NCBI RefSeq assembly: GCF_005871085.1
Contig: NZ_VAUP01000037.1
Span: forward strand, 124,001-188,000
Direction of reading: 5' to 3'
DNA: 64,000 bases
Source of the DNA: Xanthobacter autotrophicus
GTDB taxonomy: Bacteria > Pseudomonadota > Alphaproteobacteria > Rhizobiales > Xanthobacteraceae
Shown here: one piece after another, positions 12,021 to 19,744 of the stretch
How the letters are laid out: each line of letters opens with the position of its first letter
Numbering within the stretch: position 1 is the first letter of the stretch
The notes under the pieces: model-generated
Seen by the model: the letters and a program-made list of their open reading frames with translations, nothing else
What the model was told of the DNA's origin: nothing
The model's database searches: none
Made by a program: the position numbers and the translations under genes

Positions 12021-12566
12021 TCAAAATTCGGCAAATGATTTGGCGATCAGCGTCGCGATCTCCTGATCGGTCTCGCCGGTTCCACCGCTGACGCCGACCG
12101 CGCCGATCACCTCGCCATCGAGGAGAACCGGCATGCCGCCCTCGAGCGGCAGCAGCCCCGGCACGGTCGCCATGGATGGCTTGCCCGAATTGATCATGTC
12201 CTCGAACAGTTTCGACGGTGCCTTGAGGAAAGCCGCCGTGCGCGCCTTGCCGATCGCGACCTCCACCGTCACGATCGCGGCGCCGTCCATCCGAGCGAAG
12301 GCAAGCTGATGGCCCGAGCGGTCCACCACCGAGATGGCCAACTTCAGGTTGCGCTCAGCCGCAACGCCGAGACCTTTGGCCAGAAGCTTCTGTGCCGCCG
12401 ACAGCGACAGCTCATGGACAATATTGACGTGCTCGGCGGGCATTCTCGCCCCTCCCGGCGCTGGACCGGCCTGCGCGAAGGCGGAATTGGCCATGAGAGC
12501 CCCGCCGGCAGCCAGGGCCGCAAGAATGCAGACCGCACGTCGCAGCGCCTTGAGCACCCATCTCAT
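12021..12566 (-). CDS. Exported GlcG/HbpS-like (DUF336 family) protein
   Basis: 181 residues. A Sec signal peptide (MRWVLKALRR basic start, hydrophobic AVCILAALAAGGALMA, cleavage after AFA near residue 31) precedes a single GlcG/HbpS domain: LSLSAAQKLLAKGLGVAAERNLKLAISVVDRSG and GGMPVLLDGEVIGAVGVSGGTGETD. HbpS proteins bind haem and take part in redox sensing; GlcG-type proteins are linked to glycolate or aromatic clusters with unclear roles. Its ATG overlaps the marR stop (ATGA) and it is followed by the siderophore reductase, so a haem or iron/redox function in the periplasm is plausible, but this is inference from neighbours. Confidence 0.85.
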   Translation of the reverse strand: MRWVLKALRRAVCILAALAAGGALMANSAFAQAGPAPGGARMPAEHVNIVHELSLSAAQKLLAKGLGVAAERNLKLAISVVDRSGHQLAFARMDGAAIVTVEVAIGKARTAAFLKAPSKLFEDMINSGKPSMATVPGLLPLEGGMPVLLDGEVIGAVGVSGGTGETDQEIATLIAKSFAEF

Positions 12567-13105
12567 TGCTGACCTCCGGCGCGTGATCGGGTCGCGCCGC
12601 CGAACGCCGGGCCGGTGTCGCAGGACACCCCGTCGCTGCCCGCCTGCCCGTTGGCGATGATGCGCTCCAGGAAGCCCATGAGCTGCTCGATCTCCTCGGG
12701 CTTGAAGCCCCGCAGGTGCGTATTCAGCACGTCGATGGCGATGGGCCTGAGGCGCGGATAGAGCGCTTCCCCCGCGGGCGTCAGCGCGACGGTCATGACC
12801 CGCCCGTCCGCGGGCGACGGGACGCGCCGGACCAGTCCGAGCTTCACCAGCCGGTCCAGCATCCGGGTCATGGCGCCGCTGTCGTATCCGAGGGTCCGGC
12901 AAAGCTCGCTCGCCGTGCTGCCGATGCCGCCGCCGATGCGGATCAGCACCACCCATTGCGCGCCGGTGATCCCCACAGTCTGGGCACGGCGATCGACCGC
13001 CCGCGTCATCTGCGCGGCCGCGTCGATCAGCGTCCGGCCGACATTGTGGACGGCATCGTAGGTTGCTTCGGAGATCGAAGGGAGAAGGACTTCGCCGATT
13101 GACAC
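12563..13105 (-). CDS. MarR-family transcriptional regulator heading a six-frame operon
   Basis: 180 residues with a MarR winged helix: GAQWVVLIRI, then GSTASELCRTLGYDSGAMTRMLDRLVKLGLV as the HTH, then the wing with PSPADGRVMTVALT. The start chosen is GTG at 13105, which has GAGG six bases upstream. A GTG 12 bases earlier would place the start almost against the operator. A perfect 20-bp palindrome lies 21-40 bases upstream, so the gene almost certainly represses itself and the downstream genes. Its ligand may be a phenolic compound or an oxidant, judged only from the redox enzymes it controls. Confidence 0.92.
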   Translation of the reverse strand: MSIGEVLLPSISEATYDAVHNVGRTLIDAAAQMTRAVDRRAQTVGITGAQWVVLIRIGGGIGSTASELCRTLGYDSGAMTRMLDRLVKLGLVRRVPSPADGRVMTVALTPAGEALYPRLRPIAIDVLNTHLRGFKPEEIEQLMGFLERIIANGQAGSDGVSCDTGPAFGGATRSRAGGQQ

Positions 13106-13125
13106 CAACAGCCTCACGCTGGAAA

Positions 13126-13145
13126 TTATCTGCCTAGGCAGATAA
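13126..13145. promoter_or_regulatory. Perfect 20-bp palindrome, likely MarR operator
   Basis: TTATCTGCCTAGGCAGATAA is completely self-complementary and lies directly upstream of the marR-led operon. Length and symmetry suit a MarR dimer; the site would overlap the promoter or transcription start. Confidence 0.8.
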
Positions 13146-13503
13146 ATAGGTATTGGAAAGATTGCCGTCAAGGCGACGACTGGCCGTCGGTGCAAGTGGC
13201 CACCGGAGCCGCGACCCTGTGGGCTCCGGGTGCGCCGCGCTTTCGATCGTGACGGACCCACCAACTCCGAGGCTCACCGCTGGACCGCAGTGAACATCGC
13301 TCGTACCCGCATCATGCCGATGTTTCGCAGGAGGATGCAGCGGGCGGCGGAGCCCATGCGGTTAGCACAGAGGCGGCCTATGGCCGCGTCTGTGCCGGCA
13401 CAATCGGTGGTAGCCCCGTGGTAGCTCCAAGCCAAAAGGCCATATCTGCCCCGCCGGGGCGATAACTCAATGGTAAGCGTCGTCCCGGGCGCACCTTCAT
13501 AGG
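13146..13503. other. Non-coding stretch with one large hairpin
   Basis: No convincing gene. The main structure is a hairpin at 13365-13395: arms GCACAGA/TCTGTGC and GCGGCC/GGCCGC separated by one mismatch, with loop TAT. It has no T-run. Bases 13458-13480 look superficially like the start and D-arm of a tRNA, but no cloverleaf can be completed. The stretch probably belongs to the rearranged region that follows. Confidence 0.4.
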
Positions 13504-14229
13504 TTGGGCGTGAGAGGGCAGTCTGACGTGCTCCCGCTGCTGAAGGAGCGCGGGTTTGCCGGGCTCCTGACCGATCCGCCCTATTCCAGCGGCGGAGCGT
13601 TCAAGGGGGACCGCTCGGCGCCGACCAGCTCGAAATACCAGTCCTCGGCGCATAGGGGCATCTATCCGGAGTTTCAGGGCGACACCCGCGACCAGCGTTC
13701 CTACTTCGCCTGGCTGACCCTCTGGCTCTCCCGCGCTCGGGGCCTGGTCGTTCCAGGCGCCCTCGGGTGCGTCTTCACAGATTGGCGCCAGATGCCCACC
13801 ACCACCGACGCACTGCAGGCGGCCGGCTGGGTCTGGCGGGGCATCGTGCCGTGGGACAAGACAGAGCGTGGCCGGCCGCAGCAGGGGCGGTATCGGGCGC
13901 AGGCGGAGTATGTGGTCTGGGGAACGGAGGGACCGCGTCCCCTCACCGGGCCGACAGCTCCCGGCGTGTTCCGGGCTCCGGTGCCGAGGCACAAGCACCA
14001 CATCGCCGGCAAGCCGGTGGCTGTGATGGAGGGCCTCCTGGTGCCCATGGAGGCGGGGGCGATCCTCGACCCGTTCATGGGCTCGGGTACAGTCGGGCTG
14101 GCTTGCCAGGCGGTGGGGAGGCCCTACGTCGGGATCGAGGTCGATGCGGCCTATTTCGAGATCGCGTGCCGGCGGCTGCAGGAGGGGTTAAACGGCGCTT
14201 CAAGCCAGGAGGAGGCCGGTGCAATTTGA
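13504..14229 (+). CDS. Phage/plasmid-type DNA adenine or cytosine-N4 methyltransferase
   Basis: About 241 residues with the two hallmark motifs of amino-DNA methyltransferases in the beta-class order: catalytic DPPYSSGG (motif IV, near residue 25) comes first and the SAM-binding ILDPFMGSGTVGLAC (motif I, near residue 200) comes last. Such short solitary enzymes are common in prophages. The start is unclear: TTG at 13504 or GTG at 13510 (AGG upstream); upstream sequence has a stop 27 bases before. No restriction partner is seen. It lies between the marR operon and a tRNA region together with an apparent IS66 remnant, so it is probably a leftover of an integrated element. Confidence 0.8.
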   Translation: MGVRGQSDVLPLLKERGFAGLLTDPPYSSGGAFKGDRSAPTSSKYQSSAHRGIYPEFQGDTRDQRSYFAWLTLWLSRARGLVVPGALGCVFTDWRQMPTTTDALQAAGWVWRGIVPWDKTERGRPQQGRYRAQAEYVVWGTEGPRPLTGPTAPGVFRAPVPRHKHHIAGKPVAVMEGLLVPMEAGAILDPFMGSGTVGLACQAVGRPYVGIEVDAAYFEIACRRLQEGLNGASSQEEAGAI

Positions 14230-14260
14230 TCCTGCGCGCGGTGCAATTCGATTTTGCGCG

Positions 14261-14338
14261 CTACACCCCAACAGCCGCATCGACGACCTCATCCCATGGG
14301 CCTATCCGGCGCAACCGGTCCTCAGCAACGTGGCCTGA
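14261..14338 (+). pseudogene. C-terminal remnant resembling an IS66-family transposase
   Basis: A 25-codon frame ending in TGA reads LHPNSRIDDLIPWAY and then PAQPVLSNVA. This resembles the conserved C-terminus of IS66 TnpC transposases (HPxxRIDxLLPW). Nothing of the rest of the transposase is present, so it is a fossil of an insertion that was mostly deleted. The match is short and made by eye. Confidence 0.5.
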
Positions 14339-14380
14339 AGACGACGCTTACACCTAATGCATTGATTTATTGAGAGAAAC

Positions 14381-14530
14381 TGGATCGGGCGAAGGGATTC
14401 GAACCCTCGATCCCAACCTTGGAAAGGGGGTTGGCGCGCTCGCCGCGTTATGACCGCGATCTCCCTTGAGGAAAAAACAGACCTCTGTTCCTCTGGCCAG
14501 TCGCTCGGACACCCGCCTAACCACTATAGG
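14381..14530 (-). other. Structured tRNA-like sequence (possible degenerate or interrupted tRNA)
   Basis: On the minus strand the 3' end has a perfect T-arm (GAGGG-TTCGAAT-CCCTT) followed by seven bases, T and CCA. Further 5' are a possible long variable arm (CCAACC...GGTTGG) and an anticodon-like arm with loop GTCATAA (anticodon CAT if real). The 5' acceptor strand complementary to CGCCCGA is missing. Instead there is a Ser-type start (GTCCGAG), then a hairpin AACAGAGGTCTGTT with a bulged T run. It is either a pseudo-tRNA, the product of integration at a tRNA 3' end, or an unusual structured RNA. No complete cloverleaf could be drawn. Confidence 0.4.
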
Positions 14531-14565
14531 GTGCGAAGGGGTATCCATCCTTCCAAAACCGGCTG

Positions 14566-14597
14566 AAAAACCGGCTGAACTCAGAAAATTCAGCCGG
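14566..14597 (-). terminator. Rho-independent terminator downstream of tRNA-Arg
   Basis: On the minus strand CCGGCTGAA and TTCAGCCGG form a 9-bp stem followed by TTTTT. It is placed about 50 bases after the tRNA-Arg 3' end. Confidence 0.7.
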
Positions 14598-14646
14598 CAG
14601 ATCCAGACAGAGCGTCTGAAAATAATTGTTATTTCAATTTGTTAGA

Positions 14647-14723
14647 TGGCGCGCCGGGGAAGATTCGAACTCCCGACCCCCAGATTCGTAGTCTGGTGCT
14701 CTATCCAGCTGAGCTACCGGCGC
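14647..14723 (-). tRNA. tRNA-Arg(ACG)
   Basis: Complete cloverleaf: acceptor GCGCCGG/CCGGCGC, D-arm GCTC...GAGC, anticodon stem CCAGA/TCTGG with loop CTACGAA (anticodon ACG), variable GGGTC, T-arm GGGAG-TTCGAAT-CTTCC, discriminator G and an encoded CCA. ACG is read as ICG after deamination by TadA. Confidence 0.97.
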
Positions 14724-14902
14724 CTGTGCCCGAAACCGGTGGGAACCGGCCTGGAAGGGAAGCCCTTCCGGGGCGTCGCGGCGTTGGAGCGCCGCGAGGA
14801 CCCGTGAGCTACACCCTTCCAGCGGACCACGCAAGACCGGATCACTGAGAAAAACCGCTTGGCGCTACTCCCATGTGGAAAACTGCGCGGTACGTCGAAA
14901 CC

Positions 14903-16387
14903 TCACGCCCGGATGCGCTCGCGTCGATGGTGACGGCTTTCCGGCTGGTCGGGAATGGTGATGCGGAAGGTGGTGCCCACCTGCGTGTCCAGAAGGCGGA
15001 TCTCGCCGCCATGAGCCCGCACCAGTTCGTCGGCGATGGGCAGGCCGAGCCCGGTGCCGCCGCGCCGCGCCGAGGACACGAAGGCCTCGAACAGATGCTC
15101 GCGCCGCGCCGCGGGAATGCCGGGCCCGGTGTCGCCCATCTCGATCTCCACCAACGCCCCCTTGCGCCGGGCCTTGATGCGGATCTGGTCGCGCTCGGGA
15201 TCCACCGGCGCACGCACCTCCAGCGCCTGAACGGCGTTGCGGGCGATGTTCAGGATCACGCGGAAAAGTTGGTCCGGGTCGGCATCGGCAACCAGCCCAC
15301 GCTCGATATCCACCACCCAGCCGATTCCCGAGCCGCCCTGCAGGCCCAACGTCTCGCGCACCTCGTCGAAGAGGTGGGCAAGCGCCACGTCGCGCCGCTC
15401 GGGCAGCGGCTCCTTGGCGCGGCCATAGGAGAGGGTCTGCTCGCAATAGGTGATGGCGCGGTCGAGGGCGGCCAGCAGCTTGGGCGCGAACCGCTGCACC
15501 GTGGGGTCCGGCACCGTTGCCAGGCGATCGGAGAGCAGCTGCGCGGACGACAGCAGGTTGCGCAGATCGTGGTTGATCTTTGAGACGGCGAGGCCGAGCG
15601 CCGCCAGATGGCTCTTCTGGTGCAGCGTCTGGGACAGCTCGCGCTGCATCTCCTCGAGCGCCTCCTCGGCGGTGCCGATCTCGTCGGAGCGGCCCGAGGG
15701 CACGATGATCCGGGAAGCGTCCTCCGGATTCTCCCGGAACGCCGAGATGCGCTCGGTGAGCCGCCGCATGGGCCTCACGAACAGCCAGTTGAGGCTCACA
15801 TAGACCAGCACGCCAGCGGCCACAGCCACCGCCAGCGACACCAGCAGCACGGTGGCGGCGAAGCGCAGCAGGGCCGCGCGCAGGGGCGTGCCGCTGAGGA
15901 CGATCTCGATGAAATCTGCGCCGTGCGGCGGATCGCCCACCACGCGCAGGATGCTGCCCTCCCCGGCCGTGAGCGTGTCGAAAGCGTCGCGCACCGCGGT
16001 CCACAGGGTGGTCTCGCGCATGTCGATGTGGACATTGGCCATGGGCGGCATGTCGGAGGCGGCAAGGAGGCGGCGGGTGTCCTCTCGCTTCACGACGATC
16101 ACCTTGGCGCCAACGCTCTCCAGCAGCTGGCGGGTCAGGTCGGGCGAAATGCCCTCCTGCGGGGCGGCATCCAGCACCAGGGCGGCGGTGCGGGCCGCCG
16201 CCAGCCGGTCGGAGAGCCAGGCGATACGGTAATTGGCGATGGTGGGCACCAGCACCGCGATTTCGGCCATGGCCACCACGGCGACGGTCAAGGCAAGGAG
16301 CTTCGTGGACAGCCCGAGGCTCCACCGTGCGCCCCGGGGCGGCGGTGTTGTCACCTCCTGATGGCTCGTCGGCTCCAACATGGCCAT
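14903..16387 (-). CDS. Orphan membrane sensor histidine kinase with HAMP domain
   Basis: About 494 residues. The first transmembrane helix is LLALTVAVVAMAEIAVLVPTI, then come a periplasmic sensor of about 130 residues and a second helix (LLRFAATVLLVSLAVAVAAG). HAMP follows (RPMRRLTERISAF), then the dimerisation helix with the phosphoacceptor His in SKINHDLRN, and an ATPase domain with the N box (ILNIARNAVQAL), G1 (DTGPGI) and G2 (GGTGLGL). No response regulator gene adjoins it, so its partner is elsewhere. The start is uncertain: the ATG used here or one of two others up to 25 codons upstream; none has a strong ribosome site. Confidence 0.9.
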   Translation of the reverse strand: MAMLEPTSHQEVTTPPPRGARWSLGLSTKLLALTVAVVAMAEIAVLVPTIANYRIAWLSDRLAAARTAALVLDAAPQEGISPDLTRQLLESVGAKVIVVKREDTRRLLAASDMPPMANVHIDMRETTLWTAVRDAFDTLTAGEGSILRVVGDPPHGADFIEIVLSGTPLRAALLRFAATVLLVSLAVAVAAGVLVYVSLNWLFVRPMRRLTERISAFRENPEDASRIIVPSGRSDEIGTAEEALEEMQRELSQTLHQKSHLAALGLAVSKINHDLRNLLSSAQLLSDRLATVPDPTVQRFAPKLLAALDRAITYCEQTLSYGRAKEPLPERRDVALAHLFDEVRETLGLQGGSGIGWVVDIERGLVADADPDQLFRVILNIARNAVQALEVRAPVDPERDQIRIKARRKGALVEIEMGDTGPGIPAARREHLFEAFVSSARRGGTGLGLPIADELVRAHGGEIRLLDTQVGTTFRITIPDQPESRHHRRERIRA

Positions 16388-16582
16388 GATACGGGGGGAA
16401 GACCCGTCCCGGATCCCCGCGCACAGCGCGCGAGCGATCGACATTAAGAAATAGGCAACCAATCGGTCACCGGCCAGAGCGACTTGAGATTGAGGTAAAC
16501 GCCGGCCACAAGCGGAGCGCCGGAATGGCGGGCCCTGGGTTTCGCAGCCGGCCTGCGGCGCGGTGCAGCCCCGGCGAAAGCG

Positions 16583-16969
16583 CTACTCTTCCTCGCCGAA
16601 GCGATCGGCCACCAGGGCATGAAGGGCCTCAAGCACCGCAGCGGCCTCGTTGCCGGTTGCGGTCACGGTCACGCTGGTACCGGGGCCGGCGGCCAGCATC
16701 ATCAGCCCCATGATGGAATTGCCGCCCACCGCCTCGCCGTTGCGACATACGGTCACGTAGGCGTCGAACCGCTCCACCGTCTGCACGAACTTGGCGGAGG
16801 CGCGGGCATGCAGGCCGCGCTTGTTCACGATCGGCAGGGCGCGCACCAGAGCCTCGGGTGCGATGGGCCCACCGCACGCCGCCTCGGGACACTCGTGGGC
16901 TTGTGCGTCGCCCGCGTCCGCCCGCGGAACGAAGGCGTCATTTACCGGAGAGGACACGGCTTGCGACAT
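16583..16969 (-). CDS. HPr phosphocarrier protein with N-terminal extension
   Basis: 128 residues; the HPr domain occupies about residues 42-126. It shows the phosphorylated His54 in NKRGLHARASAKFV and the regulatory Ser85 in GGNSIMGLMMLA, the site used by HprK. The first 40 residues are an extension absent from classical 85-90-residue HPr. If translation begins at GTG 16957 the extension is shorter by four residues. The gene overlaps the EIIA-Man gene by 32 bases, so the two are coupled. As in other alphaproteobacteria, this PTS is probably regulatory rather than sugar-transporting; no permease is present here. Confidence 0.93.
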   Translation of the reverse strand: MSQAVSSPVNDAFVPRADAGDAQAHECPEAACGGPIAPEALVRALPIVNKRGLHARASAKFVQTVERFDAYVTVCRNGEAVGGNSIMGLMMLAAGPGTSVTVTATGNEAAAVLEALHALVADRFGEEE

Positions 16970-17339
16970 TGATGTATTTCCTACCGGCTTCCTGCGCCAC
17001 GTCGACGGCCTGCTCCAGCGGCAGCTCGCCGCGCACCTTGGCCAGCTTCACCAGCATGGGCAGGTTGATGCCCGCCACCACCTCAACGTCCGGCGTATTC
17101 ATCACCGAGATGGCGAGATTGGAGGGCGTGCCACCGAACATGTCCGTGAGGATCACCACGCCATCGCCGGTCCGCACCCGGTCCACGGCTTCGATGATGT
17201 CCTGCCGCCGCCGCTCCATATCGTCCTCGGGACCAATGGTAACGGTCGCCATCTGGGTCTGCGGACCCATGACGTGCTCCAGGGCGGAGCAGAATTCGTC
17301 TGCGAGGCGGCCATGTGTGACGAGGACGAGACCGATCAT
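16938..17339 (-). CDS. PTS EIIA component of the mannose family (regulatory)
   Basis: 133 residues, the full length of a lone EIIA-Man domain. The phosphorylated residue is His9 in GLVLVTHGRLADE, and the FGGTPSN loop near residue 68 is typical. It receives phosphate from HPr. With HprK and HPr encoded next to it, it forms the incomplete PTS of alphaproteobacteria that signals carbon or PEP status, probably to the nearby ChvG/ChvI pathway. That functional link is known from relatives but is inferred here from position. Confidence 0.94.
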   Translation of the reverse strand: MIGLVLVTHGRLADEFCSALEHVMGPQTQMATVTIGPEDDMERRRQDIIEAVDRVRTGDGVVILTDMFGGTPSNLAISVMNTPDVEVVAGINLPMLVKLAKVRGELPLEQAVDVAQEAGRKYINVASRVLSGK

Positions 17340-17448
17340 GCTTCCTCCGCCTCCACCACCCCTTGGATGAAGGCCTCCCGCGTTGCGGGACGGCCATATT
17401 CAGATCGGCTCAAAAATTACGCAAGGGGTGCAACGCACAAAAGCACAT

Positions 17449-17898
17449 TTAATCATCGTGGTCACGCGTTCCGATAATGCAAGCGAGAACCAGTGGCGCC
17501 TGCTGCCACTCCTCCAGAGGAATACGTTCAACTTCAATGCCTTGAAGCATCATTCGCCGGGCTTCCGGGGTCGGCATCCGGCCCGCGTCCGATGCTGCAA
17601 GATCGACCACATGCCGCACCGCGACCATGGGACGATACGGTAGCCGGCGGATGCCGAGGCCCCGCATCTCGATCAACCCGGCAAGTCTTTGGGCCGGCCG
17701 CGCCACCAGAACGCCCTCCTCCGGCGACAACAGCACTCGGTCGTCGGCCACCAGCTCGGCCGGGGGCAGGCTGCGCGGGGCGTCGAGGATGAGCCGCAGG
17801 GCGAGGCTCGATTTGCCCGAGCCCGAGGGCCCGCGGATCAGCACACCGAGGTCACCGATGGCGATGCAGCTCGCATGGATACTGGCGGGCGCGCCCAC
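17449..17898 (-). CDS. hprK: Short alphaproteobacterial HPr kinase/phosphorylase
   Basis: 149 residues, about half the length of Firmicute HprK because the N-terminal domain is absent, which is normal for alphaproteobacteria. The Walker A loop GPSGSGKSSLAL is at about 23-34, the capping His8 lies in SIHASCIAI, and the HprK signature follows in LIEMRGLGI. It phosphorylates the regulatory Ser of HPr. The start is GTG, three bases after the chvG stop, so it is cotranscribed with chvG. The order chvI-chvG-hprK-EIIA-HPr is conserved in Hyphomicrobiales. Confidence 0.95.
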   Translation of the reverse strand: MGAPASIHASCIAIGDLGVLIRGPSGSGKSSLALRLILDAPRSLPPAELVADDRVLLSPEEGVLVARPAQRLAGLIEMRGLGIRRLPYRPMVAVRHVVDLAASDAGRMPTPEARRMMLQGIEVERIPLEEWQQAPLVLACIIGTRDHDD

Positions 17899-17901
17899 GG
17901 C

Positions 17902-19710
17902 TCAGGCGGCCGGTAAGCGCACGACGAAGCGGGCGCCGGTCACCCGCAGGGTGCCGTCGGGCTCGGTTTCCGTGCGATTCTCAGCCCAGATGGTGCCGCC
18001 GTGGGCCTCGGCGATCTGCCGGGAGATTGAGAGGCCAAGCCCCGAATTCTGCCCGAAGCCCTGGTGCGGCCGGTCCGTGTAGAAGCGCTCGAAGATGCGC
18101 GAGAGCGCGTCCGGGCGAATGCCTGGGCCGTCGTCGTCCACCACGATCTCGGCACCGTCCTTCAGCCGGCGGCACATGACGCGCACCGATCCGCCCTCGG
18201 GCGAGAAGGAGCGGGCGTTGGAGACGAGATTGTCCACAACCTGGCCCAGTCGCGAGGCATGGCCCGCCACCAGGAAGTCGGCCGGCGCGCCGTGTGCCCG
18301 CTCGAAAGTGAGCGACACGCAGACGCCGTCGTCCTTGCGCACGTCCTGGGCAAGGCCCACCACCATCTCCAGCAATTGCTTGAGATCGACGCTCGCCGCC
18401 TCCTGCCGCTGCAGCTCGGCATCAAGCCGACTGGCGTCGGAAATATCGGAAATGAGGCGGTCCAGACGTTTCACGTCGTGCTGGATCACGTCCATCAGGC
18501 GGTTGCGCGAGGTGTCACTCTTGGCGAGCGGCAGCGTCTCCACCGCGCTGCGCAGGGAGGTGAGCGGGTTCTTGAGTTCGTGCGCCACGTCGGCGGCGAA
18601 GCTCTCGATGGCCTCAATGCGATTGTAAAGGGCGCCAGTCATGTCGCGCAGGGCGCCGGAGAGATGGCCGATCTCGTCCGAGCGGGCGGTGAAATCCGGG
18701 ATCTCCACCCGCGACTTGATGCGCCGGCGCACCCGTTCGGCCGCCGCCGCGAGCTTGCGCACCGGATCGGCGATGGTGCCGGCGAGCAGCACCGAGAGCA
18801 GCACCATCACCACTGCCGCCACCAGGAACACGCGCACGATGACGAAGCGCTCGGCCTTCACCGCCGCGTCGATCTCGCCGCTCTGGGTTGACAAGAGCAG
18901 CACGCCGAGGATGGCGCGGAAGCGCTGGACCGGCACGGCGACAGAGACCACCACCTGTCCGCGCTCGTCCACCCGCACCTCACTGGCCTTCACGCCCATG
19001 GCGGCGGAGGCGACCTCGGGATAATTCTTGCCGGCCTGGGGGCCGAACTCCTTGTAGAGCGGCAGGTCGCCGCGGCCGAACCACAGCTGCACCGCCTGCC
19101 AGGCCCGCTCCAGCACACCAGGCTTCGGCTCGTTGGGGGACGGCAGGTCGTAGCGCAGGATCTCGCCGCGCGAATAGAGCGAACGGGAATCCAGCAGCAG
19201 CTGGCCTTCGCGGTCATAGATGCGGGCGCGGGTGCGGGTCGGCCCCACCAGGCGCCGCAGCACCGGGGCGACGCGCTCGGGATTGATGGGGAATTCCAGC
19301 GGCGCGAAGCCGTCGTCGGGGCCGTAGCTCTCGCCCGCCTGCAATTCCAGCAGCCGCTCGGGATCGAGGGTGATGGCATTGGTTTCCACCTGCGCCGAGG
19401 AGGCGATGGCGGCGGCGATGATCTCGCCCTGCACCAGGAGACTCTGGATGCGCGCGTCGATGAGGCCGGATCGGAACTCCGACAGATAGAGGATGCCCGA
19501 CACCAGGGCGCACAGCCCGGCGAGGTTGAGCAGCACGATACGCCGGGTAAGCGAGGAGAAGCCCTTGAAGGCCACGAAGCGGCGCACGCGCTTCAGCCAC
19601 GCGATCACACCGCCGCGCGGCTCGCGCCCGCGGTCCGCCCGGCCGCCGGAGGCGCCGGGACCGCCCAGGGCCATCTCGTCGGCCCGGGCCTCGTCGGTGT
19701 GCGCCGTCAT
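17902..19710 (-). CDS. chvG: Sensor histidine kinase ChvG (ExoS)
   Basis: 602 residues. There is a cytoplasmic N-terminus of about 55 residues, TM1 near 58-78, a large periplasmic sensor domain, TM2 near 288-312, HAMP, the phosphoacceptor His377 in FAADVAHELKNPLTS, and an HATPase domain ending in RFVVRLPAA. It partners ChvI, encoded directly upstream, in the acid/cell-envelope stress and symbiosis or virulence pathway known from rhizobia and Agrobacterium. In those bacteria a periplasmic ExoR protein inhibits it; no exoR is visible here. The assignment rests on domain layout, sequence and synteny with hprK and pckA. Confidence 0.95.
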   Translation of the reverse strand: MTAHTDEARADEMALGGPGASGGRADRGREPRGGVIAWLKRVRRFVAFKGFSSLTRRIVLLNLAGLCALVSGILYLSEFRSGLIDARIQSLLVQGEIIAAAIASSAQVETNAITLDPERLLELQAGESYGPDDGFAPLEFPINPERVAPVLRRLVGPTRTRARIYDREGQLLLDSRSLYSRGEILRYDLPSPNEPKPGVLERAWQAVQLWFGRGDLPLYKEFGPQAGKNYPEVASAAMGVKASEVRVDERGQVVVSVAVPVQRFRAILGVLLLSTQSGEIDAAVKAERFVIVRVFLVAAVVMVLLSVLLAGTIADPVRKLAAAAERVRRRIKSRVEIPDFTARSDEIGHLSGALRDMTGALYNRIEAIESFAADVAHELKNPLTSLRSAVETLPLAKSDTSRNRLMDVIQHDVKRLDRLISDISDASRLDAELQRQEAASVDLKQLLEMVVGLAQDVRKDDGVCVSLTFERAHGAPADFLVAGHASRLGQVVDNLVSNARSFSPEGGSVRVMCRRLKDGAEIVVDDDGPGIRPDALSRIFERFYTDRPHQGFGQNSGLGLSISRQIAEAHGGTIWAENRTETEPDGTLRVTGARFVVRLPAA

Positions 19711-19744
19711 GTCGTCCAGAGCCCCCGGCGCGGTGCCGTGGTGC

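Noticed and set aside
13458-13500. tRNA-like start (GGGGCGATAACTCAATGG)
   Set aside because: D-arm resemblance only; the anticodon and T-arms cannot be formed.
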